From Bacillota bacterium (GTDB lineage Bacteria > Bacillota > Clostridia > Christensenellales > Borkfalkiaceae), in NCBI GenBank assembly GCA_021768985.1, contig JAETTR010000001.1, positions 1 to 45,548 on the forward strand: a stretch of DNA of 45,548 bases, written 5' to 3'. The translations under genes and the position numbers were made by a program. Positions 6,669 to 15,307 of the stretch are shown piece after piece (the first letter of the stretch is position 1; every line of letters begins with the position of its first letter). The notes beneath the pieces were generated by a model. It was not told the DNA's origin, did no database searches, and saw only the letters and a list, made by a program, of their open reading frames with translations.

Positions 6669-8279
6669 TCATTCCTCCGTCTTTTCGACGAGCTCGCCCA
6701 CCGTAGTCTTCAGAATGCCGAGATAGTCCTCTTCGTCGGCGGTTTCGCCCACTACGGTCAGGATATCCCCCTCGCGCAGGTCGCTGTTGCCGTCGGGCGC
6801 GATCGTCTTGCCGTTGTGTTCGAGTTCGGTGATCCGCGCGCCCGCGGGCCAGAGCACGTCGCGCACGGTCCGCCCCGCCGCGATGCTCCCCGCAAGCACC
6901 CTTAACCGCACGGTCAGTCTGCGCTTCACCTCGCCCTCGTTGCGCTCTTCCAGAATGTCGTCGAGCAGCTTGTCGTACAGCGGTTCGGTGCGGAACAAAA
7001 ATCCGATAATGTAGCCCGTCGCCACGCCGAGAATGGCAGGCAACAGGAAGGTGAAATTCCACGTCAGCTCGACGACCATCACGATTCCCGTGATCGGCGC
7101 CTTTACGACGGTGGTAAAGAACACCGACATACAGATCATGATCAGCGCGTCGGCGTACGCGGGGTTCATGCCCGCCTGCACGCACACGAGATTCAAAAGT
7201 CCGCCCAAGCCCGCGCCCACGGCAAGCATGGGAATGAAGATTCCGCAGGGCACCCCCGCGCCCACATTCAGCGCGGTCGCTATGATTTTCAGAACGACCA
7301 CGATGAGCAGCGTCGCCCAAAGCGGAGAGGAAAAGACCCGCTCGAGCCCCTCCGCGCCGCTCCCGAGGGAGGCGATAAACGCGTGCCCGCCGCCGACCGC
7401 GTGCACGGTAATCAGCCCGAACGCGCCCGCCGCAAGAAAGGGTACGAGCATTTTGCCGATCCCCTTCCAAAAGGTGATCTTCCGAAACATGCGCTTGGAG
7501 AAAAACAGCAGAAAATAAAATCCGACCGCCACGAGCGAACAGACGAGCGAAGCGAACAGCACGTACAGATAGAACGTGAAATCGGCGGGATCGACCGCAA
7601 ACCCGAAGGTGAAAAACACCGCGTCTACGGAGAACCCCATGAGCGGGCGCAACAGGTTGCGGGTGAGCACCGCGACGATGACCGAAGAAAAGGCGCAAAT
7701 GAACACTTCGGGCGTGAAGCGTTTATGCGCTTCCTCGAAGGCGAACGCCATGCCCGTAAGCGGCGCGTTGAAAGCGACGGCGAGCCCCGCGCACGCCCCG
7801 CCCGTGATCTGATACCGCCGCACCATCGCGTTGCGCTTCAACAGATCGCTCGTGCCGTAGCCGCACGCGCCGCCGATCGTAAGGCTCGGTCCCTCGCTCC
7901 CCGCCGAAAGTCCCATGAAGATGGTAAACAGCGAAGCCGCGAAGGTGGCGGGCAGAACCTGCCACCACTTGTAATGAATGAGTCCGCGGGTCGCCCCTTC
8001 CGTCTGCGGAATTCCGCTTCCGCGGATGAGCGGCATGAATTTCAGAATCCCGCCGATCACCACTGAGCCGAGCGCAAGCGCCAGAAACAGAAGCGGAACG
8101 AACGCGGGATTGTCGCGGAAGAAGCCGTAATAGCCGCTCGCGAATTCCTCCGTCATGGAAGCGAGCAGATTATACAGCGTCACCACGACGCCCGCGAACA
8201 GACCCGTCAGCCCGCCTACGAGCACGATCTGCACGCTCCCGCCCGCTTTATTGCCGATTTTTTTGAAGAACGCTTTCAT
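6669..8279 (-). CDS. ClC-family chloride channel/H+ antiporter with C-terminal TrkA-C domain
   Basis: A 536-residue membrane protein with the ClC selectivity motifs in order: GSGIP (near residue 88), GSEGP (near 128; the external gating Glu is retained although the usual Arg/Lys before it is Ser), and GIFIPM (near 348). A Glu-Glu pair in FAFEEAHKRF matches the internal proton glutamate of ClC exchangers, so an H+/anion antiporter is more likely than a channel. The last 75 residues (LRVLAGSIAAGRTVRDVLW ... GDILTVVGE) form a TrkA-C ligand-binding domain. The ATG is 12 bp after the stop of the ABC exporter gene, with only GGGA as a weak SD, so it is the last gene of the cation/efflux operon. Fluoride-type ClCs are unlikely given the GSEGP motif. 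Confidence 0.94.
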   Translation of the reverse strand: MKAFFKKIGNKAGGSVQIVLVGGLTGLFAGVVVTLYNLLASMTEEFASGYYGFFRDNPAFVPLLFLALALGSVVIGGILKFMPLIRGSGIPQTEGATRGLIHYKWWQVLPATFAASLFTIFMGLSAGSEGPSLTIGGACGYGTSDLLKRNAMVRRYQITGGACAGLAVAFNAPLTGMAFAFEEAHKRFTPEVFICAFSSVIVAVLTRNLLRPLMGFSVDAVFFTFGFAVDPADFTFYLYVLFASLVCSLVAVGFYFLLFFSKRMFRKITFWKGIGKMLVPFLAAGAFGLITVHAVGGGHAFIASLGSGAEGLERVFSSPLWATLLIVVVLKIIATALNVGAGVPCGIFIPMLAVGAGLGGLLNLVCVQAGMNPAYADALIMICMSVFFTTVVKAPITGIVMVVELTWNFTFLLPAILGVATGYIIGFLFRTEPLYDKLLDDILEERNEGEVKRRLTVRLRVLAGSIAAGRTVRDVLWPAGARITELEHNGKTIAPDGNSDLREGDILTVVGETADEEDYLGILKTTVGELVEKTEE

Positions 8280-8291
8280 TTCGTCATCCCG

Positions 8292-10040
8292 TTAATTTGC
8301 AAATTGGGCGCGGTACAGATTCGCGTAGAACCCGTTTTTCGCGAGGAGCGCCTCGTGCGTGCCCTGTTCCACGATATGCCCCGCGTTCATCACCAGAATG
8401 GTGTCCGCGCTCTTGATCGTGGAAAGTCTGTGCGCGACGATAAAGCAGGTGCGGCCAGACATCAGTTTGGCAAACGCGTCCTGCACCTTGCGCTCGGTGC
8501 GGGTGTCGATGTTGCTCGTCGCTTCGTCGAGAATGAGCATGGGCGGGCGACAGAGCATAATACGCGCAATGCACAATAATTGTTTCTGACCCTGCGAAAG
8601 ACTCCCCTCGCCGCCCACGACCGTATCGTAACCCTGCGGCAGACGGGTGATAAAGGAATGCGCGTGCGCCGCCTTCGCCGCGGCGATCATCTCCTCCTCC
8701 GTGCAATCGGGCGCGCCCATGCACAGGTTCTCCCGCACGGTCGCCTCTTTCAGCCAGGTTTCCTGCAACACCATGCCGTAGTTCCGGCGTAACGATTCCC
8801 GCGTGATCTTGCGCACGTCCTTTCCGTCCACGGACACGCTCCCGCCGTTCACGTCGTAAAAGCGCATTAAAAGATTGATCACCGTCGTCTTGCCGCAGCC
8901 CGTGGGTCCCACGATCGCCACCCGTTGACCCGCGCGCGCCTCCACGTTCAGCCCCGTGATCAGCTCCGCGTCGGGACGGTAAGAGAAGGCGACGTCGCGC
9001 AGAGAAATATTCCCTTCCGCAACGCCGAGCGCGGGCATGCCCTCGTCCGAAGGCTCCTCTTCCTCGTCGATCAGCGCGAAGATCCGCGCGGCGCAGGCAA
9101 GCGCGTTCTGGAATTCGGTCACGACTTCCGAGATCTCGTTAAACGGTTTCGTGTACTGATTGGAATAGGAAAGGAAGGTCGTCAAATTTCCCACGCTGAA
9201 CGCCCCGCCCGTGCCGATTACGAACATGGCGCCCGCAAACGCGACGGCGGCGTATACGACGGAATTGACGAACCGCGTGACGGGGTTGGTCGTGGAAGAG
9301 AAGAACACCGCGCGCAGAGAACACTTGCGCATACGCTCGTTCTTTTCGGCGAAGATCTCCTCGTTCTCGTCCTCGTGGGTGTACGCCTTCACCACCTTTA
9401 AATTGCCGATCATTTCGTCGATAAACGCCGTCTGTTCGGCGCGCACCTCCGATTGCTTTTTGAACATGGAATAGGTGCGGGAAGCGATAAACTTGGAGCA
9501 AAACAGCGAAAGCGGCGTAATGCAGAATACGACGAGCGCGATCTCCCACCGCATGACGAGCATGATGACGAGCACGCCCGCGATCGTCGAAACGCCCGTG
9601 AACAGCTGAGTGAACCCGAGCAGAAGCCCGTCGGAGAACTGCTCCGCGTCGCTTACGATCACGCCCGAGATTTCACCGTACGCGCGGTTGTCGATATATT
9701 TCAGCGGAAGCCGCTCGATCTTGCGGAACGCGTCCCGCCGCACGTCGGCGAGCACGTGATAGCACACGCGGTTGTTGCACAGGCTCATCAGCCACTGCCC
9801 GAGCGCCGCCGCGGCAATGCAGAACGCGATTACGAGAAACAGGCGGTACAGCCCTTCGAAATCCACCTGCCCCGCGCCGACGATTTTATCGATCGCTTTT
9901 CCCACGAAATAGGGCACGGCGAGCTGACCCGCCACGGTCAGCGCCGCAAGAAACACCGTGCAGACGATGAGCGGCGCGTACGGCTTGAGATAACGGAGAA
10001 TCCCCGAAAGGGTCTTGCGGGAAGTTTTGTTCTGTTTCAT
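8292..10040 (-). CDS. ABC exporter, TMD-NBD fusion, subunit with catalytic Walker B
   Basis: A 582-residue half-transporter: six transmembrane helices (about residues 20-310), then a nucleotide-binding domain with Walker A PTGCGKTT, Q-loop MVLQE, signature LSQGQ (non-canonical Q in place of G), Walker B MLILDEATS with the catalytic Glu, and switch His in VAHRLST. With the partner encoded just upstream it forms a heterodimeric exporter of the BmrCD/LmrCD/TM287-288 type. The ATG at 10040 overlaps the partner's TGA as ATGA, with GGGAGGAG upstream, so the subunits are translationally coupled. Substrate is unknown; homologues export drugs or lipids. Its place downstream of a Mn2+ riboswitch-controlled exchanger is unusual. 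Confidence 0.95.
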   Translation of the reverse strand: MKQNKTSRKTLSGILRYLKPYAPLIVCTVFLAALTVAGQLAVPYFVGKAIDKIVGAGQVDFEGLYRLFLVIAFCIAAAALGQWLMSLCNNRVCYHVLADVRRDAFRKIERLPLKYIDNRAYGEISGVIVSDAEQFSDGLLLGFTQLFTGVSTIAGVLVIMLVMRWEIALVVFCITPLSLFCSKFIASRTYSMFKKQSEVRAEQTAFIDEMIGNLKVVKAYTHEDENEEIFAEKNERMRKCSLRAVFFSSTTNPVTRFVNSVVYAAVAFAGAMFVIGTGGAFSVGNLTTFLSYSNQYTKPFNEISEVVTEFQNALACAARIFALIDEEEEPSDEGMPALGVAEGNISLRDVAFSYRPDAELITGLNVEARAGQRVAIVGPTGCGKTTVINLLMRFYDVNGGSVSVDGKDVRKITRESLRRNYGMVLQETWLKEATVRENLCMGAPDCTEEEMIAAAKAAHAHSFITRLPQGYDTVVGGEGSLSQGQKQLLCIARIMLCRPPMLILDEATSNIDTRTERKVQDAFAKLMSGRTCFIVAHRLSTIKSADTILVMNAGHIVEQGTHEALLAKNGFYANLYRAQFAN

Positions 10041-11764
10041 GACCGGCTCTCCTCCCGCTCCTGCGAATTGTAAATTTCCCGATAAACGGAACAGCTTCCG
10101 ATCAGCTCTTCGTGCGTGCCGATCCCGACGGCTTTCCCGTCGTCGAGCACCACGATCTTGTCGGCGTGCCGCACCGACGAAGCCCGCTGGGAGACAATGA
10201 ACACCGTACAATCGAGCTCCCTTAACGCGCGCCGCAAGTTCGCGTCCGTCGCGTAATCGAGCGCGGACGACGAATCGTCCAGAATCAGAATCTTCGGCTT
10301 TCTCACGAGGGCGCGGGCGATCGTCAGCCGCTGACGCTGACCCCCCGAAAGGTTCTTGCCCTCCTGCGCGACCGCGCCGTCCAGCCCGCCCTTTGCGGCG
10401 ACGACGTCCTCCGCCTGCGCGGTTTTGATCGCGGCGAGAAGCTCCTCCTCCGTCGCGTTCCCCGCCCCCCACAGGAGGTTGGAACGGATGGTTCCCTGAA
10501 ACAAAACCGCCTTCTGCGGTACGATCCCCACCGTTTCGCGCAGCTCTTCGGCGGGAATCCCCTTTACGTTCCGTCCGTCCACCCGCACGCAACCCTCACT
10601 TGCTTCGTAAAAGCGGGGGATCAGGTTGACGAGCGTGCTCTTGCCCGAACCCGTGCCGCCGAGCACGCCCACCGTTTCGCCCTTGCGCACGGCAAAATCG
10701 ATTCCGTCGAGCGCGGGCGCGCCGCCGCCCGAATAAGTAAAGGTCACGCGTTCGAAGCGCACCGCGCAGTCGTCCTCCGCGGCGGGCTCCGCTTCGCCCG
10801 AAACGGAGACTTCCCCCTCCTCGTCGAGCACCGCGCCGATCCGCTTCTGGCAGGTGACCGCCTTGGTGATCGTGAATATGAGGTTCGCGAACTTGACGAG
10901 TTCGACGAGAATGATCGAAAGATAGCTGTAAAGGGCGATTACGTCGCCCTGCTCGATTCCGCCGCCGTCCACGCGGATCGCGCCCACCCAGACGAGCGCG
11001 ATGACCGCCACGCTCACGAGCACGTAGGTCAGCGGCGCCATGAGCGACGACACGAACCCCGATTTTTTCTGCGCCTTGCACAGTCCGCCGTTGCGTTCAT
11101 CGAATTCGGCGATTTCCGCGTCCTCGTTGCAGAACGCGCGGATCACGCGCGCGCCCGCCAGATTTTCCCGCGCGGAAGCGTACACCTTGTCGAGCCTGCC
11201 CTGCACGCGGCGGTACAGCGGAATGCCCGCCGCCATCACGCCCGCGACGACCGCAATCAGAAGGGGAAGCACGGCGACGAACACGAGCGCGGTTTGCGCG
11301 TCCTTCACGAACGCCATCGCCGTCGCGCCGAACACGATCAGGGGCGAACGGAGAAGCAGACGAAGGGTCATATTCACGCCCGTCTGCACCTGATTGACGT
11401 CGCTCGTCATACGGGTGATCATGGCGGGCGTGCCCGTGCGGTCGATCTGCCCGTACGAAAAAGACTGCAATTTCGCGAACAGCCTGCCGCGCAACTCCGC
11501 CGAGGTGCCCACCGCCGCGCGGGCGGCGAAAAACTGCGCCGTCAGCGAGAACGCCAGCCCGACGACGCCGAAGCCGACGAGGATCAGACACCCGATCAGC
11601 ACGAACCGTTTGTCCGCGCCCTCTGCGCCGTTGATGCCGCGGTTTACGATCGCCGCGACCACGAGCGGAACGACGAGTTCCATGCCCGCTTCGAGAAGCT
11701 TGAACAGCGGCGCGAGAATCGACTCTTTTTTATAAGTTTTCAAACAGGAAAATAAATGCCGCAT
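10037..11764 (-). CDS. ABC exporter, TMD-NBD fusion, subunit with degenerate ATP site
   Basis: A 575-residue half-transporter with six membrane segments and an NBD bearing Walker A GGTGSGKST, a canonical signature NLSGGQRQR, and Walker B ILILDDSSSALD in which the catalytic Glu is Asp. The switch residue is Gln (VSQRASS) instead of His. The pattern of a degenerate site here combined with a LSQGQ signature in the partner is the known asymmetry of heterodimeric type IV exporters, with one hydrolytic site formed by the partner's Walker motifs and this subunit's LSGGQ. AAGGAG precedes the ATG at 11764 closely (three to four bases). It follows the CaCA exchanger by 69 bp with an intervening hairpin but no U-tract, so read-through is expected. 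Confidence 0.95.
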   Translation of the reverse strand: MRHLFSCLKTYKKESILAPLFKLLEAGMELVVPLVVAAIVNRGINGAEGADKRFVLIGCLILVGFGVVGLAFSLTAQFFAARAAVGTSAELRGRLFAKLQSFSYGQIDRTGTPAMITRMTSDVNQVQTGVNMTLRLLLRSPLIVFGATAMAFVKDAQTALVFVAVLPLLIAVVAGVMAAGIPLYRRVQGRLDKVYASARENLAGARVIRAFCNEDAEIAEFDERNGGLCKAQKKSGFVSSLMAPLTYVLVSVAVIALVWVGAIRVDGGGIEQGDVIALYSYLSIILVELVKFANLIFTITKAVTCQKRIGAVLDEEGEVSVSGEAEPAAEDDCAVRFERVTFTYSGGGAPALDGIDFAVRKGETVGVLGGTGSGKSTLVNLIPRFYEASEGCVRVDGRNVKGIPAEELRETVGIVPQKAVLFQGTIRSNLLWGAGNATEEELLAAIKTAQAEDVVAAKGGLDGAVAQEGKNLSGGQRQRLTIARALVRKPKILILDDSSSALDYATDANLRRALRELDCTVFIVSQRASSVRHADKIVVLDDGKAVGIGTHEELIGSCSVYREIYNSQEREESRS

Positions 11765-11803
11765 AAACTCCTTTTATCAAACCGAAACGACGATAAGTCC
11801 GCA

Positions 11804-11827
11804 GAATTTTTCGGCGACGAAAAATTC
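11804..11827 (-). other. Intercistronic hairpin between the CaCA exchanger and the ABC genes
   Basis: A perfect 10-bp stem (11804-11813 with 11818-11827) with a four-base loop. It is not followed by a T-run on the minus strand, so it looks like an mRNA processing or stabilising element and not a terminator. It sits between the exchanger stop and the SD of the ABC gene. Confidence 0.5.
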
Positions 11828-11833
11828 GCGAAC

Positions 11834-12847
11834 CTACGCGACGAACAAATACACGTAATACCCCGCAAAACAGGCGAGCATCAACGCGCCGCCGATCTTG
11901 CCGATCTCGTGTTTCTTGAAGAGCGCAAGCGCGTACAACAGCAAAGTTGCGCCGAGCGCCACCAACGCGTCCACCAAGTTTTTATCGGGCACGAAGGGCA
12001 ACGGGTATATGAGCGCCGAGACGCCGCCGATCAACAGAATGTTAAAAATATTGCTCCCGATGATATTCCCCACGGCGATATCCGTCTCGCCCTTCTTCGC
12101 CGCCACGACCGAGGTGACGAGCTCGGGAAGGGAGGTTCCGATCGCAACGACGGTGAGTGCGATGATCCGTTCGGACGCGCCGAAATATTTCGCGATGAAT
12201 TTTGCTCCGTCCACGAGCAACGTGCCGCCGCCCACCACCATGCCCAAGCCTACGAGCGTCAAAAGCACCAAAAACCAGGTTTTGCGACGCATCAGCGTAA
12301 ACCAGCGCGCAATCTTGCCCTGCTCGCGGCGTTCCGCGACTTTGTCGGGCTCCGCCTCGGACACGGGTGCCGCGTTTTGCATTTTCAAGACCCGCCGCGC
12401 TTTCACGAGCAACACCGCCATGTACGCAATAAACACTAAAAGCAGGATCAGCCCGTCCCACCATTCGAGCGCGCGCCCCCAGACGCCGAGTCCGATCAGA
12501 AGCGCGCTGGACAAGACCAGCACGGGCAGATCGAGCGCGAGAGAATTCTTCGTTACGGGAAGATTGTGAATGAGCGCGGACACGCCGAGGATCAACAGCA
12601 CATTCGCGATGTTGCTCCCCACCACGTTCCCGATCGCGATATCGGTGGACTTCTGAATGGCGGAAGCGACGGACACGCACAGCTCGGGCGCGCTCGTACC
12701 GAACGCCACCACCGTAAGTCCGATAATCAGCGGCGGAATCTTACACTTCCCCGCGATCCCCGCGCTTCCGTCCACGAACCAATCCGCGCCCTTAATCAGA
12801 AGCGCGAATCCGACGATCAGCAGCACAATGTTCCAAAACAGCTCCAT
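11834..12847 (-). CDS. CaCA-superfamily cation exchanger (YrbG-like), probable Mn2+/Ca2+ exporter
   Basis: A 337-residue membrane protein with about ten helices and the two inverted alpha-repeats of the Ca2+:cation antiporter superfamily: VAFGTSAPELCVSVASA with GNVVGSNIANVLLILG in the first half, and VAIGTSLPELVTSVVAA with GNIIGSNIFNILLIGG in the second. The loop between repeats (about residues 145-175) is charged and cytosolic. The ATG at 12847 has AGGAG nine bases upstream; a TTG at 12853 is too close to the SD. A yybP-ykoY riboswitch lies directly upstream. Exchangers under that riboswitch are thought to export Mn2+, so this is more likely a Mn2+ than a Ca2+ exporter; this is inference from regulation. 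It probably heads the operon that continues with the ABC exporter and ClC. Confidence 0.94.
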   Translation of the reverse strand: MELFWNIVLLIVGFALLIKGADWFVDGSAGIAGKCKIPPLIIGLTVVAFGTSAPELCVSVASAIQKSTDIAIGNVVGSNIANVLLILGVSALIHNLPVTKNSLALDLPVLVLSSALLIGLGVWGRALEWWDGLILLLVFIAYMAVLLVKARRVLKMQNAAPVSEAEPDKVAERREQGKIARWFTLMRRKTWFLVLLTLVGLGMVVGGGTLLVDGAKFIAKYFGASERIIALTVVAIGTSLPELVTSVVAAKKGETDIAVGNIIGSNIFNILLIGGVSALIYPLPFVPDKNLVDALVALGATLLLYALALFKKHEIGKIGGALMLACFAGYYVYLFVA

Positions 12848-12880
12848 ACCCAAAAACTCCTATTGCAAAAATATATTTTT

Positions 12881-12978
12881 GCCGAAAGTCTCGTCGTTCA
12901 TACGAACCGCCGTAGACACGTTCCGCAAGTCCTGCGGAACGGGGTATGTTGCCACGGCGAAATGACTACTCCCTTTCT
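12881..12978 (-). promoter_or_regulatory. yybP-ykoY (Mn2+) riboswitch upstream of the CaCA exchanger
   Basis: On the minus strand the leader begins GAAAGGGAGTAGTC (P1 5' strand plus the conserved GGGAGUAG loop) and ends with ACGAGACTTTCGGC, whose CUUUC closes P1 with GAAAG. Two hairpins lie between, one with a 9-bp GTTCCGCA-type stem. These are the hallmarks of the manganese-sensing yybP-ykoY family. A perfect 18-bp palindrome (12865-12882) follows, then AGGAG, so the expression platform may act on translation initiation or RNA stability because no U-tract follows the palindrome. Confidence 0.82.
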
Positions 12979-13002
12979 AACAAACACCATGAAAGTTATC
13001 CT

Positions 13003-13031
13003 ATTGTAAGACGAATGGAAAAAAATGTCAA
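13003..13031 (-). promoter_or_regulatory. Sigma-A promoter of the riboswitch-CaCA operon
   Basis: Minus-strand TTGACA (13031-13026), 17-bp spacer, TACAAT (13008-13003). The predicted start of transcription lies just before the riboswitch P1 helix. Confidence 0.88.
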
Positions 13032-13077
13032 GCAAAGCGCGCCCGTTTCCGGTTTTCCCCTTTCGCCGCTTTCGGAT

Positions 13078-13689
13078 TTATGTAACGCCTTCGAGCAGAA
13101 TTTTCAGCCCGACGAGCATCAGCACCGCGCCGCCCATGAGCTCCGCTCCGTCCGAAAAACGACCTCCCGCGCGCCTGCCGATCTTGACCGCGGCAGCCGA
13201 CAGGCAGAAGGTAACGGTGCCGATCACAAAGGCGCAGAGCGCGACGGGAAAGGGCAATCCCACGCTCGTTTCCGCTGCAAGCAGGCTCACGCCCACGGCG
13301 AGCGCGTCGAGACTCGTCGCGACCGCCTGCACGAGCAGCTTCCCCGCGGTGAGCCCGCAACGCTTCCGAGCGGAAAGGAAGGGCTTTAACCGTTCCTCCT
13401 TTCCCGCGCGGAGGGCTTCCGCAAAATAACCGACGACCGACTTTCCGCCGAGCACGCCGAGAATCGCAAACGACAGCCAGGGCGCGATTTTCGCGACGAC
13501 GGAAGCGAACGCCGCGCCGCAATAATAACCCGCGAGCGGCATTCCGAACTGGAAAACCGCAAACGCGCACGCGATGGCAAACCATTTCCCAACGCGCATA
13601 TCGGGTTCCTCGATCCCGTCGGTAATCCCCACGGCGAACGCGTCCATAGAAAGCGCGATCCCGATCAGAATAATTTCGAAAGCAGACAA
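13078..13689 (-). CDS. mntP: MntP-type manganese efflux pump
   Basis: A 203-residue protein of the MntP (formerly DUF204/YebN) family with six predicted membrane helices. Two homologous halves each carry the acidic Mn2+ motif: SMDAFAVGITDG near the N-terminus and TSLDALAVGVSLL near residue 125. It exports Mn2+ across the cytoplasmic membrane. The start is a TTG at 13689, preceded by AGGAGGGG with a six-base spacer; the longer frame upstream has no SD and runs into the riboswitch terminator. The mntP link to a Mn2+ riboswitch is well established, and here the riboswitch with an intrinsic terminator lies directly upstream. Confidence 0.95.
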   Translation of the reverse strand: MSAFEIILIGIALSMDAFAVGITDGIEEPDMRVGKWFAIACAFAVFQFGMPLAGYYCGAAFASVVAKIAPWLSFAILGVLGGKSVVGYFAEALRAGKEERLKPFLSARKRCGLTAGKLLVQAVATSLDALAVGVSLLAAETSVGLPFPVALCAFVIGTVTFCLSAAAVKIGRRAGGRFSDGAELMGGAVLMLVGLKILLEGVT

Positions 13690-13742
13690 CGGTTTCCCCT
13701 CCTGTGCTTTGCTACGTTTTCCGAAGCGGATACTCAAACGAT

Positions 13743-13781
13743 CAAAAAAAAGACTTACGCGCAAAAATTGCGCATAAGTCT
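13743..13781 (-). terminator. Regulated terminator of the mntP riboswitch
   Basis: The minus strand has a stem (13769-13781 with 13751-13763) followed by eight T residues. The 5' arm contains GACTTATG, which also closes riboswitch helix P1. Formation of the ligand-bound aptamer and of the terminator are therefore mutually exclusive, as expected for a Mn2+-induced ON switch. Confidence 0.85.
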
Positions 13782-13866
13782 TGTCGTTTCAGATAACACC
13801 CGCGGATTCCCGCAAGATGTGGACGTTACCGCTCCTTTGCAAAAGAAGCCGACTACTCCCCTATGA
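13768..13866 (-). promoter_or_regulatory. yybP-ykoY (Mn2+) riboswitch upstream of mntP
   Basis: The minus-strand leader starts CATAGGGGAGTAGTCGGC and ends ACGACAAGACTTATG. CATAG and CTTATG close helix P1 with one G-U pair, and the GGGGAGUAG and ACAAGAC segments are the conserved Mn2+-site loops. It precedes mntP, the classical target of this riboswitch. Confidence 0.9.
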
Positions 13867-13874
13867 CTATTAAC

Positions 13875-13903
13875 AGTATACACAACCGAAAAAATTTCGT
13901 CAA
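13875..13903 (-). promoter_or_regulatory. Sigma-A promoter of the mntP riboswitch transcript
   Basis: Minus-strand TTGACG (13903-13898), 17-bp spacer, TATACT (13880-13875), immediately upstream of the aptamer. Confidence 0.87.
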
Positions 13904-13951
13904 CCTTTTTGCGGGAAAAAATCCGATTCCCGAAAAAAATTTTTTGCGGTT

Positions 13952-15292
13952 TTAATACCGATATTTTTTCCGCATGAGCAGGAAAAACGACACGGTGACC
14001 GCGCAGGCGAGCACGTCGGCGGCGACCGCGGCAAGCCATACGCCCGCCAATCCCCACCAGACCGGCATGAGCAAAATGGTTCCGCATTGAAAGATCAGCG
14101 AGCGGATAAAGGAGATCGACGCGGAAACCAACCCGTTGTTCAGCGCGGTAAAGAACGCCGACCCGAACACGCTGACCCCCATCAGCAGATAGGCGAGCGA
14201 ATACAGATAAATTCCGTTTCGGGTGAGCAGGTACACCTCCTCGCTCGTGGCGAAGATCTTCGCGAACGGAACGGCGAGCGCTTCGGAAATTCCCGTCAGC
14301 GCCAGACCGAGCACGGCGATTATAACCAGACACCGCTTGCGCAGGTTCTTCAATTCGTCGGTGTTTTGCGCGCCGAAGTGATACCCGACCACGGGCGCGA
14401 TTCCCATGGAGAACCCGAAATAGATATTGAAGAAAATCGTGCTCATGTACATGATAATGCCGTAAGCAATCACGCCGTTGTCCCCCGCGAGCCGCAACAG
14501 CTGGGTATTGTACAGTATGCTGACAAGCGAAAAGGAAATATTCGAAAGCAATTCCGAAGAGCCGTTTGCACAGGCGCGGAAGAAGGATTTTACTTCGAAA
14601 CGAGGCTTCGAAAAGCGCAGCAGGCTCGAATTTCTGCACGCGAAATAGACGACCGGAACGACCGCGCCCACCGCCTGCCCGACGACCGTAGCCGCCGCGG
14701 CGCCCGCAAGCCCCCAACCGAAGCCCGCGATAAACAGCGCGTCGAGCGCGACGTTCGTAAGCCCCGCCGCCACGGTGACCGCGAACCCCAGCGTCGCCTT
14801 TTCCGCCGTGACGAGAAAGCTCTGAAAGGCAAACTGCAACATCAAAAAGGGCAAGCCTGCAAGCAGGATCATCCCATACAGGACGGCGAACCGCACCGTT
14901 TCGGGCGAAGCGTCCTTTCCCAACAGCGCGGCGACGGGGCGCACCACCGCCAGCCCGATCCCGCCGAACACAACGCCCGCAACCGCGATTGCGATGACGA
15001 GAAAGGAAAAACACCCGAGCGCCTTCTCCCTGTCTCCCTCGCCGAGCGTCTTTGCGATCAGCGCGCTTCCGCCCGAGCCGAACATGAGCCCGATCGCGCC
15101 GAGGATCATGATCACGGGCCAGATGAGATTTAATCCCGCGAACGCGGTATCGCCCACCATTTTGGACACGAACACGCCGTCCACGATCGAATAGATCGAA
15201 GTGAAAACCGCCATCACGACGGACGGCAAAGTAAACAGAATGATTTTTCGAAAGTTAAAATGTTCGGCAAGCCCGATCCGTTTGCGTTTCAT
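13952..15292 (-). CDS. MATE-family multidrug/cation efflux transporter
   Basis: A 446-residue MatE-fold antiporter with twelve predicted helices in two homologous halves (LPSVVMAVFTSIYSIVDGVF at residues 21-40 starts the first; SNISFSLVSILYNTQLLRLAG starts the second). It exports organic cations or drugs using a Na+ or H+ gradient. GGAG precedes the ATG at 15292. Unlike the other MATE gene at 29326, it has its own promoter (15361-15389) followed by a terminator-like hairpin before the SD, so expression may be attenuated. The substrate cannot be inferred. The two MATE proteins in this window are clearly divergent in sequence, so they are not a recent duplication. Confidence 0.93.
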   Translation of the reverse strand: MKRKRIGLAEHFNFRKIILFTLPSVVMAVFTSIYSIVDGVFVSKMVGDTAFAGLNLIWPVIMILGAIGLMFGSGGSALIAKTLGEGDREKALGCFSFLVIAIAVAGVVFGGIGLAVVRPVAALLGKDASPETVRFAVLYGMILLAGLPFLMLQFAFQSFLVTAEKATLGFAVTVAAGLTNVALDALFIAGFGWGLAGAAAATVVGQAVGAVVPVVYFACRNSSLLRFSKPRFEVKSFFRACANGSSELLSNISFSLVSILYNTQLLRLAGDNGVIAYGIIMYMSTIFFNIYFGFSMGIAPVVGYHFGAQNTDELKNLRKRCLVIIAVLGLALTGISEALAVPFAKIFATSEEVYLLTRNGIYLYSLAYLLMGVSVFGSAFFTALNNGLVSASISFIRSLIFQCGTILLMPVWWGLAGVWLAAVAADVLACAVTVSFFLLMRKKYRY

Positions 15293-15307
15293 GCGCTCCT
15301 CACGTAT

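Noticed and set aside
11804..11827. Terminator between the CaCA exchanger and the ABC genes
   Set aside because: The 10-bp hairpin is not followed by a T-run on the minus strand, so read-through into the ABC genes is more likely.
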